Assembly (NCBI RefSeq): GCF_000787835.1
Contig: NZ_BBPP01000003.1
Location: 21,375 to 85,374, forward strand
DNA length: 64,000 nt
Direction: 5' to 3'
Source: Streptacidiphilus melanogenes
Lineage (GTDB): Bacteria > Actinomycetota > Actinomycetes > Streptomycetales > Streptomycetaceae
Part shown: positions 33,441 through 41,937 of the stretch, piece after piece
How the letters are laid out: the number at the start of each line of letters is the position of its first letter
How positions within the stretch are numbered: position 1 is the stretch's first letter
Program-made: the position numbers and the translations under genes
Notes under the pieces: generated by a model
Seen by the model: only the letters and a program-made list of their open reading frames with translations
Told to the model about the DNA's origin: nothing
The model's database searches: none

Positions 33441-33476
33441 GAGAGGGGCGCGAGGCATCAGCCTCGCGCCCCTCTC
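33441..33476. terminator. Very strong terminator hairpin
   Basis: GAGAGGGGCGCGAGGC and its exact 16-base complement around an ATCA loop, starting four bases after the serine hydrolase stop and before the convergent acyltransferase stop. Confidence 0.85.
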
Positions 33477-33522
33477 AGGTGCGCACGTCGTCGGCACCGC
33501 CGACGTCCCCCTCGGACGACCG

Positions 33523-34752
33523 TCAGGTGCGGACGGTCTCCGGGTCCCGCGTGCCGGCGCCGACGGGCGGCTGCGGCATGCGGGGCGGCTTGCGCAGCGA
33601 CCGCGGCATGAGGGCGGTCCACTTCTTGCGGGCCGGCTCCTCGACCAGGGTGTACAGCAGCCAGGCGAAGAGGGTGCCGATGGCGAAGCCGACGGCGAGG
33701 ATCCACACGTTGCGGTTGCCGGCCGGCTGCCACAGGTGCAGGTCGTACATGGCCTGGATGACCTGCTGGTGGACCAGGTAGTAGCAGTAGGACCAGCTGC
33801 CGAGGAGGACCAGGGAGCGCCGGTTCAGCAGGCCCGTGCGGCCGTCGAGCTCCCGTTGGACGTAGGCCGTGATCAGCAGGACGGACAGGATGGCGACGAT
33901 GTCGCGCACGCTGGCCTCGACCTGGATGCCGTAGCGGCCGTACGGCGGGACCGCGTGGGTGGCGTACACCGGGACGTACGCGACGAGCGCCAGCAGCACG
34001 ACCCAGGGGCTGAGCCGCATGCGCCACCCGCGCCGCAGCGCGAAGGCGAAGGCCATGCCGACCGCGAACTGCGGGAAGTACGACACCGGCAGTCGCATGA
34101 GCCACGTCTCGAACGAGGGGCGGCAGTAGTTGAGCGCGTAGACGTCCACCGCCCACACGATCACCATGCTGGCGGCGCTGATGAGCATCAGGGTGCGGGT
34201 GCGCAGCCGCTCGAACCAGCGGAACGCGAACGGGAAGACCAGGTAGAACGCGAGCTCGACGCTGAGCGTCCAGGTGACCGGGTTGCCCGGGAGGATGGGG
34301 TGGACCCCGGGTATCCAGGCCTGGACCAGGAAGATGCTCGACAGCGTCGAGCCCAGGTCGGTCGTGTCCTTGCCCCAGCCGATGCCCGAACCGAGGTTGT
34401 AGAAGAGCAGCATCGCGGTGACGGTGGCGACCAGGTGCGCCGGCCAGATGCGGCCGAGGCGTCGCCAGTAGTAGCCCCCGGTGCTCTGCCGCCCGGGCTG
34501 CCAGGTCCAGGTGAGCAGGAAGCCGGACAGGACGAAGAAGAACGTGACGCCGTGCGCGCCGATCAGTGACCACGGATACAGCGCAGGGATGCGCGCCACG
34601 CCCCCGTTGGGGGCGAAGCCGTTGAAGTGATGCAGATAAACGGCAAATGCGGCAAAGAACCGCAAACTGGTCAGCGAATCGAGCCGCATCGCCCGCGTTG
34701 CGGGCTCTGCGCCTCGGCGCACGAGGGAGCGGGGTGAGAGAGCGGTGAGCAC
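33523..34752 (-). CDS. Acyltransferase-3 family membrane protein (OafA/YrhL type)
   Basis: An integral membrane O-acyltransferase with about ten helices. The first helix shows RFFAAFAVYLHHF with the catalytic-type His, then FFFVLSGFLLTW, a YYWRRLGRIWPAHL loop with the conserved Arg/Pro, and the last helix ending LLYTLVEEPARKKW. These enzymes acetylate or succinylate sugars or antibiotics across the membrane. Start is uncertain: GTG 34752 (409 residues) or ATG 34689 (388 residues, MRLDSLTSLRFF). Neither has a strong ribosome site. There is no obvious partner gene. Confidence 0.85.
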   Translation of the reverse strand: MLTALSPRSLVRRGAEPATRAMRLDSLTSLRFFAAFAVYLHHFNGFAPNGGVARIPALYPWSLIGAHGVTFFFVLSGFLLTWTWQPGRQSTGGYYWRRLGRIWPAHLVATVTAMLLFYNLGSGIGWGKDTTDLGSTLSSIFLVQAWIPGVHPILPGNPVTWTLSVELAFYLVFPFAFRWFERLRTRTLMLISAASMVIVWAVDVYALNYCRPSFETWLMRLPVSYFPQFAVGMAFAFALRRGWRMRLSPWVVLLALVAYVPVYATHAVPPYGRYGIQVEASVRDIVAILSVLLITAYVQRELDGRTGLLNRRSLVLLGSWSYCYYLVHQQVIQAMYDLHLWQPAGNRNVWILAVGFAIGTLFAWLLYTLVEEPARKKWTALMPRSLRKPPRMPQPPVGAGTRDPETVRT

Positions 34753-35003
34753 CGGGAGACGATAGCGCGCCCCACCGCGCACGGAAGATCCCCCACCCGC
34801 GAGGGTGGATGGTTTGCGTAGATAAGTCCTGTTTGGGTGCTGCTTCGGGGTGCGTGGACGATGCTGCGGGGACGAAGGGTAGGGTGTGGTCCCGGCCGGG
34901 CGCGCGAGGGAGTGCTGATGGCCCCCGTGCTCACGGCTGCGGCAGCGCTGGCCGGGCTGCGCGAGCTCGAGGCGGTCGGTCCAACCACGGCACCCGACCG
35001 ATG

Positions 35004-35552
35004 TCAGCCCATCAGGTTCGCCCAGTCCTGCAGATGCGCGAAGTCGTCTGCGGTCAGACCGATCTTCGGATCGACGTAGTGGAGGAGCGCCGGACCGCGG
35101 TGGTGGGTGAGGACCCAGGCGCGGTCCGCGTCCGTGATCTGATCGTCGACCCACGCGAACGGGCGGCCCTGCGCCCAGGCCACGACCTCCGGCGTCTTCC
35201 AGAACACGCCGCCCTCCGGCTCCGGCCGCGGATCGGGCCAGGCGATGAACGGCAGGGAAGGCAAGCCGAGAAGCGGTGCCAGGAAGTCGTTGGCTTCTTC
35301 CTCCCAGGTCGTCGCCCACACCAGGTCGAAGGGCAGTGCGGCGAGCGAGGGCCCGTGTGTGGCGTTGAGCCAGACCCGCAGCGGCTTCACCGCCTTGTCG
35401 GGAAGGCCCCACTCAGCGAGCCGACGACGTTCGGTCGCCTGCCACCGGGGCGTCATCAGCCGGTGCGTCCCGTAGCCCTCGGGCCGCCTGTACGGCTTCG
35501 CCGCGTAGGGATTCAGCGGCCCATCCACATCCACCAGCAGCGTCGGCCGCAC
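35004..35552 (-). CDS. HAD-like hypothetical protein (copy 2)
   Basis: A 182-residue protein with VRPTLLVDVDGPLNPYAAKPY, FDLVWATTWEEEANDFLAPLLGLPSLPFIAWPD and RPFAWVDDQITDADRAWV. It is a clear paralogue of the 27109 gene (LLFLDVDGP, VWATTWGEDAN, FAWVDDEIT), with a longer insert (RRPEGYGTHRLMTPRWQATE). GTG 35552 is chosen over GTG 35582 because the homologous copy starts at the same motif distance. It is in the same orientation as the two-component genes and separated by 163 bases. Activity unknown; probably a phosphatase or RNA/nucleotide-processing HAD. Confidence 0.78.
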   Translation of the reverse strand: MRPTLLVDVDGPLNPYAAKPYRRPEGYGTHRLMTPRWQATERRRLAEWGLPDKAVKPLRVWLNATHGPSLAALPFDLVWATTWEEEANDFLAPLLGLPSLPFIAWPDPRPEPEGGVFWKTPEVVAWAQGRPFAWVDDQITDADRAWVLTHHRGPALLHYVDPKIGLTADDFAHLQDWANLMG

Positions 35553-35715
35553 CAGCCCACCCCCCAAAGATCGTCCCCGCACGCTACCGGCACCCAGCCG
35601 GAGAACCCAGCGCCGGACCAGTCGGGCTCCGAGCGCCGGAATGCGGGCTCGCTGCGGTGTTCCCGCTACGGACGGGAAAGCTCGCCTTCGGGCTCGTCGG
35701 TCGTCGGCATGGCGC

Positions 35716-36432
35716 TCATCGTCCTGCTTCGCCGACAGGTGAGGGGTGAGCCGGGGTGGCTAGGCCGGTTTGGTAGGCGAGGACGACGGCTTGGACGCGG
35801 TCGCGGAGGTGGAGTTTGGCGAGGATGCGGGCGACGTGGGTCTTCACCGTGGCTTCGGAGAGGTGGAGGTGGGCGGCGAGTTCGCTGTTGCTGAGGCCGT
35901 GGGAGATCAGGAGGAGCACCTCGGTCTCGCGCGGGGTGAGAGAGGAGAGGCGGCTGTGCTGGGCCGCGCGGTCGTGGCCGCCCGGGAGGGAGGGGTCGTC
36001 GCGGCGGGCGAAGCGGGCGATGAGGCGGCGGGTGATGGCGGGGGCGAGCAGCGCGTCGCCGGTCTGGACAGTGCGGACGGCGTTGACGAGGTGTTCGGGG
36101 CTGATGTCCTTGAGGAGGAAGCCGCTGGCGCCGGCGTTGAGGGCGGCGTAGACGTACTGGTCGAGGTCGAAGGTGGTCAGAATGATCACCCGCGGGGAGT
36201 GCTCGCTGTCCGCCGAGAGGATTCGGCGGGTTGCCTCGAGGCCGTCCATCTCGGGCATGCGGACGTCCATCAGGACCACGTCCGGCAGGGTGCGGCGGAC
36301 CGCCTGGACGGCGGCAGCGCCGGTGTCGGCCTCGGCGACGACCTCGATGCCCTGGGCGCCGAGGATCATCGTGAAGCCGGTGCGCACGAGCGCCTGGTCG
36401 TCGGCGATCACGACGCGCAGCGGGGTGGTCAT
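35716..36432 (-). CDS. NarL/LuxR-family response regulator
   Basis: A 238-residue response regulator. The receiver domain (residues 1-120) has the acidic pair DD11-12, phospho-acceptor Asp56 (DVVLMDVRMPEMDG) and LKD near residue 105. A linker is followed by the LuxR-type DNA-binding domain (LTPRETEVLLLISHGLSNSELAAHLHLSEATVKTHVARILAKLHLRDRVQAVV). Its start overlaps the stop of the sensor kinase (ATGA), so both are made together. It probably controls the divergent ABC transporter at 37824. Confidence 0.93.
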   Translation of the reverse strand: MTTPLRVVIADDQALVRTGFTMILGAQGIEVVAEADTGAAAVQAVRRTLPDVVLMDVRMPEMDGLEATRRILSADSEHSPRVIILTTFDLDQYVYAALNAGASGFLLKDISPEHLVNAVRTVQTGDALLAPAITRRLIARFARRDDPSLPGGHDRAAQHSRLSSLTPRETEVLLLISHGLSNSELAAHLHLSEATVKTHVARILAKLHLRDRVQAVVLAYQTGLATPAHPSPVGEAGR

Positions 36433-37670
36433 GCGTCCTCCAGGAGGTCCAGCGGAATCAGTGCCTTCACGCGGTAACCGCCGGTGAGCCGTGGGCCGGT
36501 GTGCAGGGTCCCACCGTAGAGCGCCAGGCGTTCGCGCAGGCCGAGCAGGCCCTTGCCGCCGCCGGTGGCGGCCGCCTCGCCGGGGCGTCCTTCGGTGTTG
36601 GCCACGTCCACCGACAACTCCCGTGGACCGTAGTCGACCTGGACGAGCGCGTCGGCGCCGGTGGCGTGCTTGACCATGTTGGTGAGCGCCTCCTGCACGA
36701 CCCGATAGGCCGTCAGTTCCACTCCCGGCGGCAGCGCCCGCCGTTCGCCGCTGACCGTGAGGTCGATGCGGATGCCGGTCAGCCGGATCCGTTCGACCAG
36801 CGCGTCGAGCCCGTCCAGACCCGGCTGTGGGGCGAGTTCGGGCTGCTGCTCCGCATCGGGGGCGGCGGAACCTTCCATCGTCAGCAGGCCCATGACGTGG
36901 CGCAGGTCGGTCATCGCCGCACGGCCGCCGGACTCGATGGCGAGCAGCGCCTCCTTGGCCAGGGCGGGGTTCTGGTCGACGACCATCCGCGCCGCGCCGG
37001 CCTGGATCACCATGACGCTGACGTTGTGGGTCACCACGTCGTGCAACTCGCGGGCGATCCGGGCCCGTTCGTGCTCCACGGCCAGGCGCAGGGCCTCGAT
37101 CCGGTCCTGCTCCAGGGCTCGCACCCGGGCCCGGCTCTCCTCGGCCCGCCGGGCCCAGAGGCGCTGCCCGAGGGCCGTGACCACGACCGGGAACAGCAGC
37201 AGCGCGCCGACCAGGCCGTTGGGGAAGTGGGGGAGCCGTGCCCGCGACACCAGGACGATCAGGACCGCGACCGCGACCGGGGCGCTGAGCAGGCACAACC
37301 GCCGGTGCGGGCTGTGGGCGACGGCGCTGTAGAGGGCGACCGCCGCGACGAGGGATGCGGTGAACAGCAGGTCAGGAAAGACGTGGCGGGCCAGCAAGGC
37401 CATGGAGAAACCGAGTTGGGCCCACAGGGCGGGCAGCGGCGCCCGGCGTCGCCAGGCCAGGGGCGCGGCCGCGGCGGGCGCCAGCAACCTGACGTCCAAC
37501 GGGCTGGCAGGCAGGTTCGGCGTGGTGAGGGCGTAGCGCAGGGCGACCAGGGCGAAGGCGAGGGCCAGACCCGCGTCCAGCAGCTGCTGGCGCCGCGTCG
37601 GGCGTGGGAGCGGCTCGGTGGCCCTCAGGAGCCAGGCCGTCGGGCCCGCGCTCGTCGGACTGCTGTTCAC
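36429..37670 (-). CDS. NarL-type sensor histidine kinase
   Basis: A 413-residue kinase. The N-terminal half has about five to six membrane helices (to about residue 170). The HisKA_3 dimerisation motif ARELHDVVTHNVSVMV places the phospho-acceptor at His210. The ATPase domain ends GGGKGLLGLRERLALYGGTLHTG. It sits upstream of the response regulator in a coupled pair and is divergent from a MacB/FtsX-type ABC transporter. Such kinases often sense a membrane stress or drug that the transporter handles. Confidence 0.93.
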   Translation of the reverse strand: MNSSPTSAGPTAWLLRATEPLPRPTRRQQLLDAGLALAFALVALRYALTTPNLPASPLDVRLLAPAAAAPLAWRRRAPLPALWAQLGFSMALLARHVFPDLLFTASLVAAVALYSAVAHSPHRRLCLLSAPVAVAVLIVLVSRARLPHFPNGLVGALLLFPVVVTALGQRLWARRAEESRARVRALEQDRIEALRLAVEHERARIARELHDVVTHNVSVMVIQAGAARMVVDQNPALAKEALLAIESGGRAAMTDLRHVMGLLTMEGSAAPDAEQQPELAPQPGLDGLDALVERIRLTGIRIDLTVSGERRALPPGVELTAYRVVQEALTNMVKHATGADALVQVDYGPRELSVDVANTEGRPGEAAATGGGKGLLGLRERLALYGGTLHTGPRLTGGYRVKALIPLDLLEDA

Positions 37671-37823
37671 GCTCTCCCTCTCCCGACTACATCAGAAGGA
37701 TGATCCCGGAGGCCATCGTCCGTGAGGTGTACCGGATATGCCTCCCGGGGCCGAGGTGGCCGGTCACCGACCGACCCTAGCGTTTCCGATGTCGGGCAAG
37801 GGGCGGGAGAAGGGGAAACGACC

Positions 37824-38564
37824 ATGAACGAGCCTGTGATCGAACTGAGCGGGGTGCACCGCCGGTTCCCGGAGGGACCGGCCGCGCTGTGCGACGTCTC
37901 GATGACCGTGGGGGCGGGGGAGGCCGTCGCGATCCTCGGCCCCTCCGGCAGCGGCAAGTCCACCATGCTCAACATGATCGCGGGCCTGGACCGCCCCGAC
38001 GCCGGCACGGTCACCGTCGCCGGAGTGCGGGTGGACCGGCTCGGCGAGGCGGGCGCGGCCCGCTACCGCCGCGAGAAGGTCGGCATGGTCTTTCAGTTCT
38101 TCAACCTGCTCGACGACCTGACCGTCCTCGACAACGTGGTGCTGCCCGCCGAGATGACGGGTGTCGGCCGCGGTGAGGCCCGCAGCCGGGCCTCCGGGCT
38201 GCTGGAGACCCTCGGCATCGCCCGGCACGCCCGCGCCTACCCCGGTCGGCTGTCCGGCGGCGAGCGCCAGCGGGTCGCGGTCGCACGGGCGCTGATGAAC
38301 CGTCCACCGCTGCTGCTGGCCGACGAGCCGACCGGCGCCCTGGACTCCGCGTCCGGCGAGGAGGTGAGGGCGCTGCTGCGGGAGCTGCACGCCGACGGCC
38401 AGACGGTCGTCGTCGTCACGCACGACGAGGGCCTCGCCGCGAGCTGTGCGACGCGCGTCGTGCGCATTGCCGACGGCCGGATCGCCTCGGACACCCGCGT
38501 GGTGAACGGCGGTTCCGGCGCGCCGGCCGGTGTCGCCGACGGGTCCGCGGCGGTGGCTCGATGA
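37824..38564 (+). CDS. MacB/LolD-type ABC ATP-binding protein
   Basis: A 246-residue ATPase with Walker A GPSGSGKST, Q-loop FQFFNLLDDLTVLDNV, signature LSGGERQRVAVARAL, Walker B LLLADEPTGALD and switch His in VVVVTHD. These are the MacB/FtsE-subfamily patterns. Ribosome site GGAGAAGGGG before ATG 37824. It overlaps the permease by four bases (ATGA) and is divergent from the two-component pair, which likely regulates it. A Gly/Ala tail is nonconserved. Confidence 0.93.
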   Translation: MNEPVIELSGVHRRFPEGPAALCDVSMTVGAGEAVAILGPSGSGKSTMLNMIAGLDRPDAGTVTVAGVRVDRLGEAGAARYRREKVGMVFQFFNLLDDLTVLDNVVLPAEMTGVGRGEARSRASGLLETLGIARHARAYPGRLSGGERQRVAVARALMNRPPLLLADEPTGALDSASGEEVRALLRELHADGQTVVVVTHDEGLAASCATRVVRIADGRIASDTRVVNGGSGAPAGVADGSAAVAR

Positions 38565-40981
38565 GCGCGCTCGGCCGGGTGGTGAGGGCGGGAGTCCGCC
38601 GGCGACGGGTGCAGACCGCCGTCACCGGTCTCGCCGCGATGATGGCGGTCACCGCCTCGGTGCTGGGCGGTTCGCTCCTGGTCGCGTCCAACGCCCCGTT
38701 CGACCACGCCTTCGCCCTCCAGCACGGCGCGCACCTCGCCGCCCAGTTCGACGCCGCCCGGGTGACCGCCGCGGAGGTCGACGCCACCTCCCACGACGCC
38801 GGGGTCACCGCCGCGGCGGGCCCGTTCCGGACGGTGACGGCCGACCCGTCCGGCGGTCCGGGGCTGGAGCTGCCGCCGGGCGTCGCCATGGACCCGATGA
38901 AGCTGGTCGCCCGCTCCGACGCGGGCGGCCCGGTCGACGACGTCACCTTGAGTTCGGGCCACTGGGTGTCGGGCCCGGGCCAGTTGGTCGTGTCGGCCGA
39001 CTACTCCGGGCCCGAGCTCGGCCTCGGACAGGAGGTCGACTTCCCGAGCGCCTCCGCCGGTGTCACCGCGCTCCGGGTCGTCGGGATCGCGCGCTCCGTC
39101 AGCCGCACGGCGGACGGCTGGGTCGAGCCTTCGGACGTCTCCGGCCTCGCCGGGACGAAGGGTGCCGACGCCGGGTTCCAGATGCTCTACCGGTTCGCCT
39201 CCGCGTCGACCACCGCACAACTCGCCGCGGACCGCGACGCGATCGCGGCGCGGACGCCGCCCGGCTCGCTCAGCGGCACCCGCACCTGGCTCGACGTCAA
39301 GAACAGCAGCGACACGAGCACCGGACTCTTCGTCCCGTTCCTGACCGCCTTCGGCCTGCTGGGCGTGCTGATGTCGGTGCTGATCGTCGGCAACGTCGTC
39401 GCCGGAGCGGTCGGCTCCGGCACCCGGCGCATCGGGGTCCTCAAGGCCCTGGGCTTCACCCCGGCGCAGGTGGTGTCCGCCTACATGGGGCAGGCGCTGA
39501 TCCCCGCAGCCGTCGGGACCGTGCTCGGCGCGCTCGTCGGCCATCTGGTGGCCGGTCAGGTGCTCGCCACCACCGAGCAGGTCTACGGCACCGTCTCGCT
39601 CACCGTCGCCCCGTCGGTCGACGTCGCGGTGGTCGGCGGGGTGCTGCTCATGGTCTCGGTGACCGCGCTGCTCACCGCGCTGCGGGCGGGCCGGCTGCGC
39701 ACGGTCGACGCGCTCGCCGTGGGCCGCACGCCGAAGGCCGGACGCGGTCGGCGCGCTGCTCGCCTTTCCCGAGCGCTGCCGTTGCCCCGCCCGGTGACGC
39801 TGGGTCTCGCCCGGCCGTTCGCGCGTCCAGCCAGGGCCCTCGCGATGGTCACCGCGATCCTGTTCGGCGCGGCCGCCGTCACCTTCGCCTTCGGCCTCGG
39901 CAGCTCCCTGCAGCGGATCCAGGACGCCAAGGCGACCACCGCCGACGTCACCGTCCTCACCTCGGCGCCGCCGCAGTCCGGCGGGCCCGTGCCACCGGCC
40001 TCCGGCGTGGCGGGCGCGTCCGGCGCGGCCGGCGGTGCCACCAGGGCGCCCGGCACGGTCGACACCGCGGCCATGACCCGGGCCATCGGGGCCCAGCCCG
40101 GTACCCGCGCCTGGTTCGGCACAGCCCGGACACAGGTCACCGCGGCGGGCACGACCGGCAGCGTCGACGTCACCGCCTTCCTCGGCGACGCCTCCTGGGC
40201 CGGCTACCGGATGGTCTCCGGCACCTGGTTCCACCGGCCCGGCGAGGCCGTCGCGCCCACCCCGTTCCTGACCGCCACGGGGACCAGGGTCGGCGACACG
40301 GTCGTGCTCACCGACCACGGCAGGGCGATCCCTGTGAGGATCACCGGCGAGGTCTTCGTCACCGAGAACCAGGGCATGGACCTCCTCACCGACGCCAGGA
40401 CCCTGGCCTCGGCCGAGCCGAACCTGAAGGCGGCCTACTTCTCCGTCGCGCTCACCTCCGGTACGGACCGCAGCGCCTACGCGAACGCCCTCAACGCGGC
40501 GCTCCGGCCCACCGGCGCCATCGCCCAGCTCGGCGACGGCGGGGGAGCCAGTCAGCTGCTGATCATGCTGGACGCGCTGACCGGGCTGCTCACGCTGATG
40601 CTCGTCGTCGTCGCCGGCCTGGGCGTCCTCAACGCGGTGGTGCTCGACACCCGCGAACGCGTCCACGACCTCGGCGTGGTCAAGGCGCTCGGGATGACGC
40701 CGCGGCAGACGGTGTCGATGGTGCTCGCGCAGGTGGTCCTGATCGGTGCGGTCGGCGGGGCGCTCGGGGTCCCGCTCGGGGTGGTGCTCCAGCGGATCGT
40801 GGTCCCGGCCATGGGCCACAGCGCGGGTCTGCGCCTGCCGTCCGTGGTGCTGGACGTGTACCAGGCACCCGCGCTGGTCCTGCTCGGCCTCGGCGGCCTG
40901 GTCATCGCCGTGCTCGGCGCGACGGGGCCGGCCGGCTGGGCCGCCAGGACGCGGACGGCGGTCGCGCTGCGCACCGAGTGA
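38561..40981 (+). CDS. FtsX-type ABC permease with two repeat units
   Basis: An 806-residue MacB-like permease. N-terminal helix (VTGLAAMMAVTASVLGGSLLVA), large extracytoplasmic domain, then helices around residues 250-370 (FLTAFGLLGVLMSVLIVGNVVAGAV; RRIGVLKALGFTPAQV). A second unit follows (LAMVTAILFGAAAVTFAFGLG, extracytoplasmic part, VHDLGVVKALGMTPRQTV and final helices). The GVLKALGFTP/GVVKALGMTP pair marks the two FtsX domains. It exports or mechanically couples a substrate powered by the preceding ATPase. Probably resistance-like, given the adjacent sensor. Confidence 0.92.
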   Translation: MSALGRVVRAGVRRRRVQTAVTGLAAMMAVTASVLGGSLLVASNAPFDHAFALQHGAHLAAQFDAARVTAAEVDATSHDAGVTAAAGPFRTVTADPSGGPGLELPPGVAMDPMKLVARSDAGGPVDDVTLSSGHWVSGPGQLVVSADYSGPELGLGQEVDFPSASAGVTALRVVGIARSVSRTADGWVEPSDVSGLAGTKGADAGFQMLYRFASASTTAQLAADRDAIAARTPPGSLSGTRTWLDVKNSSDTSTGLFVPFLTAFGLLGVLMSVLIVGNVVAGAVGSGTRRIGVLKALGFTPAQVVSAYMGQALIPAAVGTVLGALVGHLVAGQVLATTEQVYGTVSLTVAPSVDVAVVGGVLLMVSVTALLTALRAGRLRTVDALAVGRTPKAGRGRRAARLSRALPLPRPVTLGLARPFARPARALAMVTAILFGAAAVTFAFGLGSSLQRIQDAKATTADVTVLTSAPPQSGGPVPPASGVAGASGAAGGATRAPGTVDTAAMTRAIGAQPGTRAWFGTARTQVTAAGTTGSVDVTAFLGDASWAGYRMVSGTWFHRPGEAVAPTPFLTATGTRVGDTVVLTDHGRAIPVRITGEVFVTENQGMDLLTDARTLASAEPNLKAAYFSVALTSGTDRSAYANALNAALRPTGAIAQLGDGGGASQLLIMLDALTGLLTLMLVVVAGLGVLNAVVLDTRERVHDLGVVKALGMTPRQTVSMVLAQVVLIGAVGGALGVPLGVVLQRIVVPAMGHSAGLRLPSVVLDVYQAPALVLLGLGGLVIAVLGATGPAGWAARTRTAVALRTE

Positions 40982-41038
40982 GGGTCGCCCGCAGAGCCCG
41001 CCGGGTGCTGGTGCCGCGGAGGGTCCGGAGCGGACCGC

Positions 41039-41845
41039 TCAGGGGCCGGTGGGTTCGAAGCCGGCCAGCATCTGCGCCAGCGCGGCCTGGTCGGGGCCGA
41101 CGAACGGGGAGAGCCCCGCCGCCGAGCCGAGGGTGTCGACCATCCGCTCGGTGATCCCCTCGGCGGCCGGCAGGTGCGTCGACAGGACGAGCTCCGGCGC
41201 GCGGTCCCGCAGCAGGTGGAAGCTGTCCAGGAAGCGCTTCGGGTCGACGTTCTCGACCCAGGGGCTGTCCACGCTCGCCCACATCAGCTGCGCGGCGCGC
41301 AGGTCCTCGGCCGGGAGGCCGCGGGCGTCCGTGCTCTCGGCGACGTCGGCGGCGGGCATCGGCGCGCCGAAGCAGTCGGAGCTGAAGCAGACGCCGGTCA
41401 GGTCGTCGAAGAAGCCGACCGTGGTGGGGTTGTCGAACAGCGGCGGCCGGAACGCGGTCAGCGTGCGGTCGCCGACGTCGAGCGACTGGCCGGGATTGAG
41501 CAGGTGGACCCGGTCCAGCGGAAGCGGCGACTCGCAGGACATGATCCCCACCGCGACGAAGGTCGTCACCAGCTTCGCGTCCGGGGCCGCCGCCAGGAGG
41601 GCGTCGATGCCGCCGGTGTGGTCGCGGTCCGGGTGGGTGAGCCAGATCCAGCGCACGTCGGCCGGGTCGACCACCTGGGCGAGGACCTCCAGGAAGTGGC
41701 GGTCCGGCAGGCCCAGACCGGTGTCGACGACGACCGGCTGCGGCGCGTGCAGCACGAAGGCGTTGACGGGGATGTATCCGATCCCGGGCACCTCGAGGCT
41801 GTCGCTGAGGACGCTGATGTCGGGCCGGATGCGGTGAACGGGCAT
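41039..41845 (-). CDS. MBL-fold protein with HxDxDH metal site
   Basis: A 268-residue metallo-beta-lactamase-fold protein. The metal motif is LTHPDRDHTGG, HxDxDH instead of the usual HxHxDH, with later HxD/E ligands (LVLSTHLPAAEG). Asp in place of the second His occurs in diiron MBL proteins such as the flavodiiron/ODP-like branch, so an Fe-Fe site and an oxygen- or NO-related role are possible, though no flavodoxin domain is attached. GGAGGGAGA precedes ATG 41845. It is followed downstream on the same strand by no partner; it may be a single-gene unit. Confidence 0.82.
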   Translation of the reverse strand: MPVHRIRPDISVLSDSLEVPGIGYIPVNAFVLHAPQPVVVDTGLGLPDRHFLEVLAQVVDPADVRWIWLTHPDRDHTGGIDALLAAAPDAKLVTTFVAVGIMSCESPLPLDRVHLLNPGQSLDVGDRTLTAFRPPLFDNPTTVGFFDDLTGVCFSSDCFGAPMPAADVAESTDARGLPAEDLRAAQLMWASVDSPWVENVDPKRFLDSFHLLRDRAPELVLSTHLPAAEGITERMVDTLGSAAGLSPFVGPDQAALAQMLAGFEPTGP

Positions 41846-41937
41846 GAGCGGTCTCCCTCCGGGGTGGGGCCGCTCGCAACCGCCCTCCCATCGTAGCGAC
41901 GCGCAGGGGCATCGGCCCTGGGCGGCCTGGCCGCTCC

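Noticed and set aside
38237-40819. An 860-codon open frame antisense to the FtsX gene
   Set aside because: Gly/Ala/Arg/Asp-rich sequence with no domain; it mirrors the strong codon bias of the real FtsX gene on the other strand.
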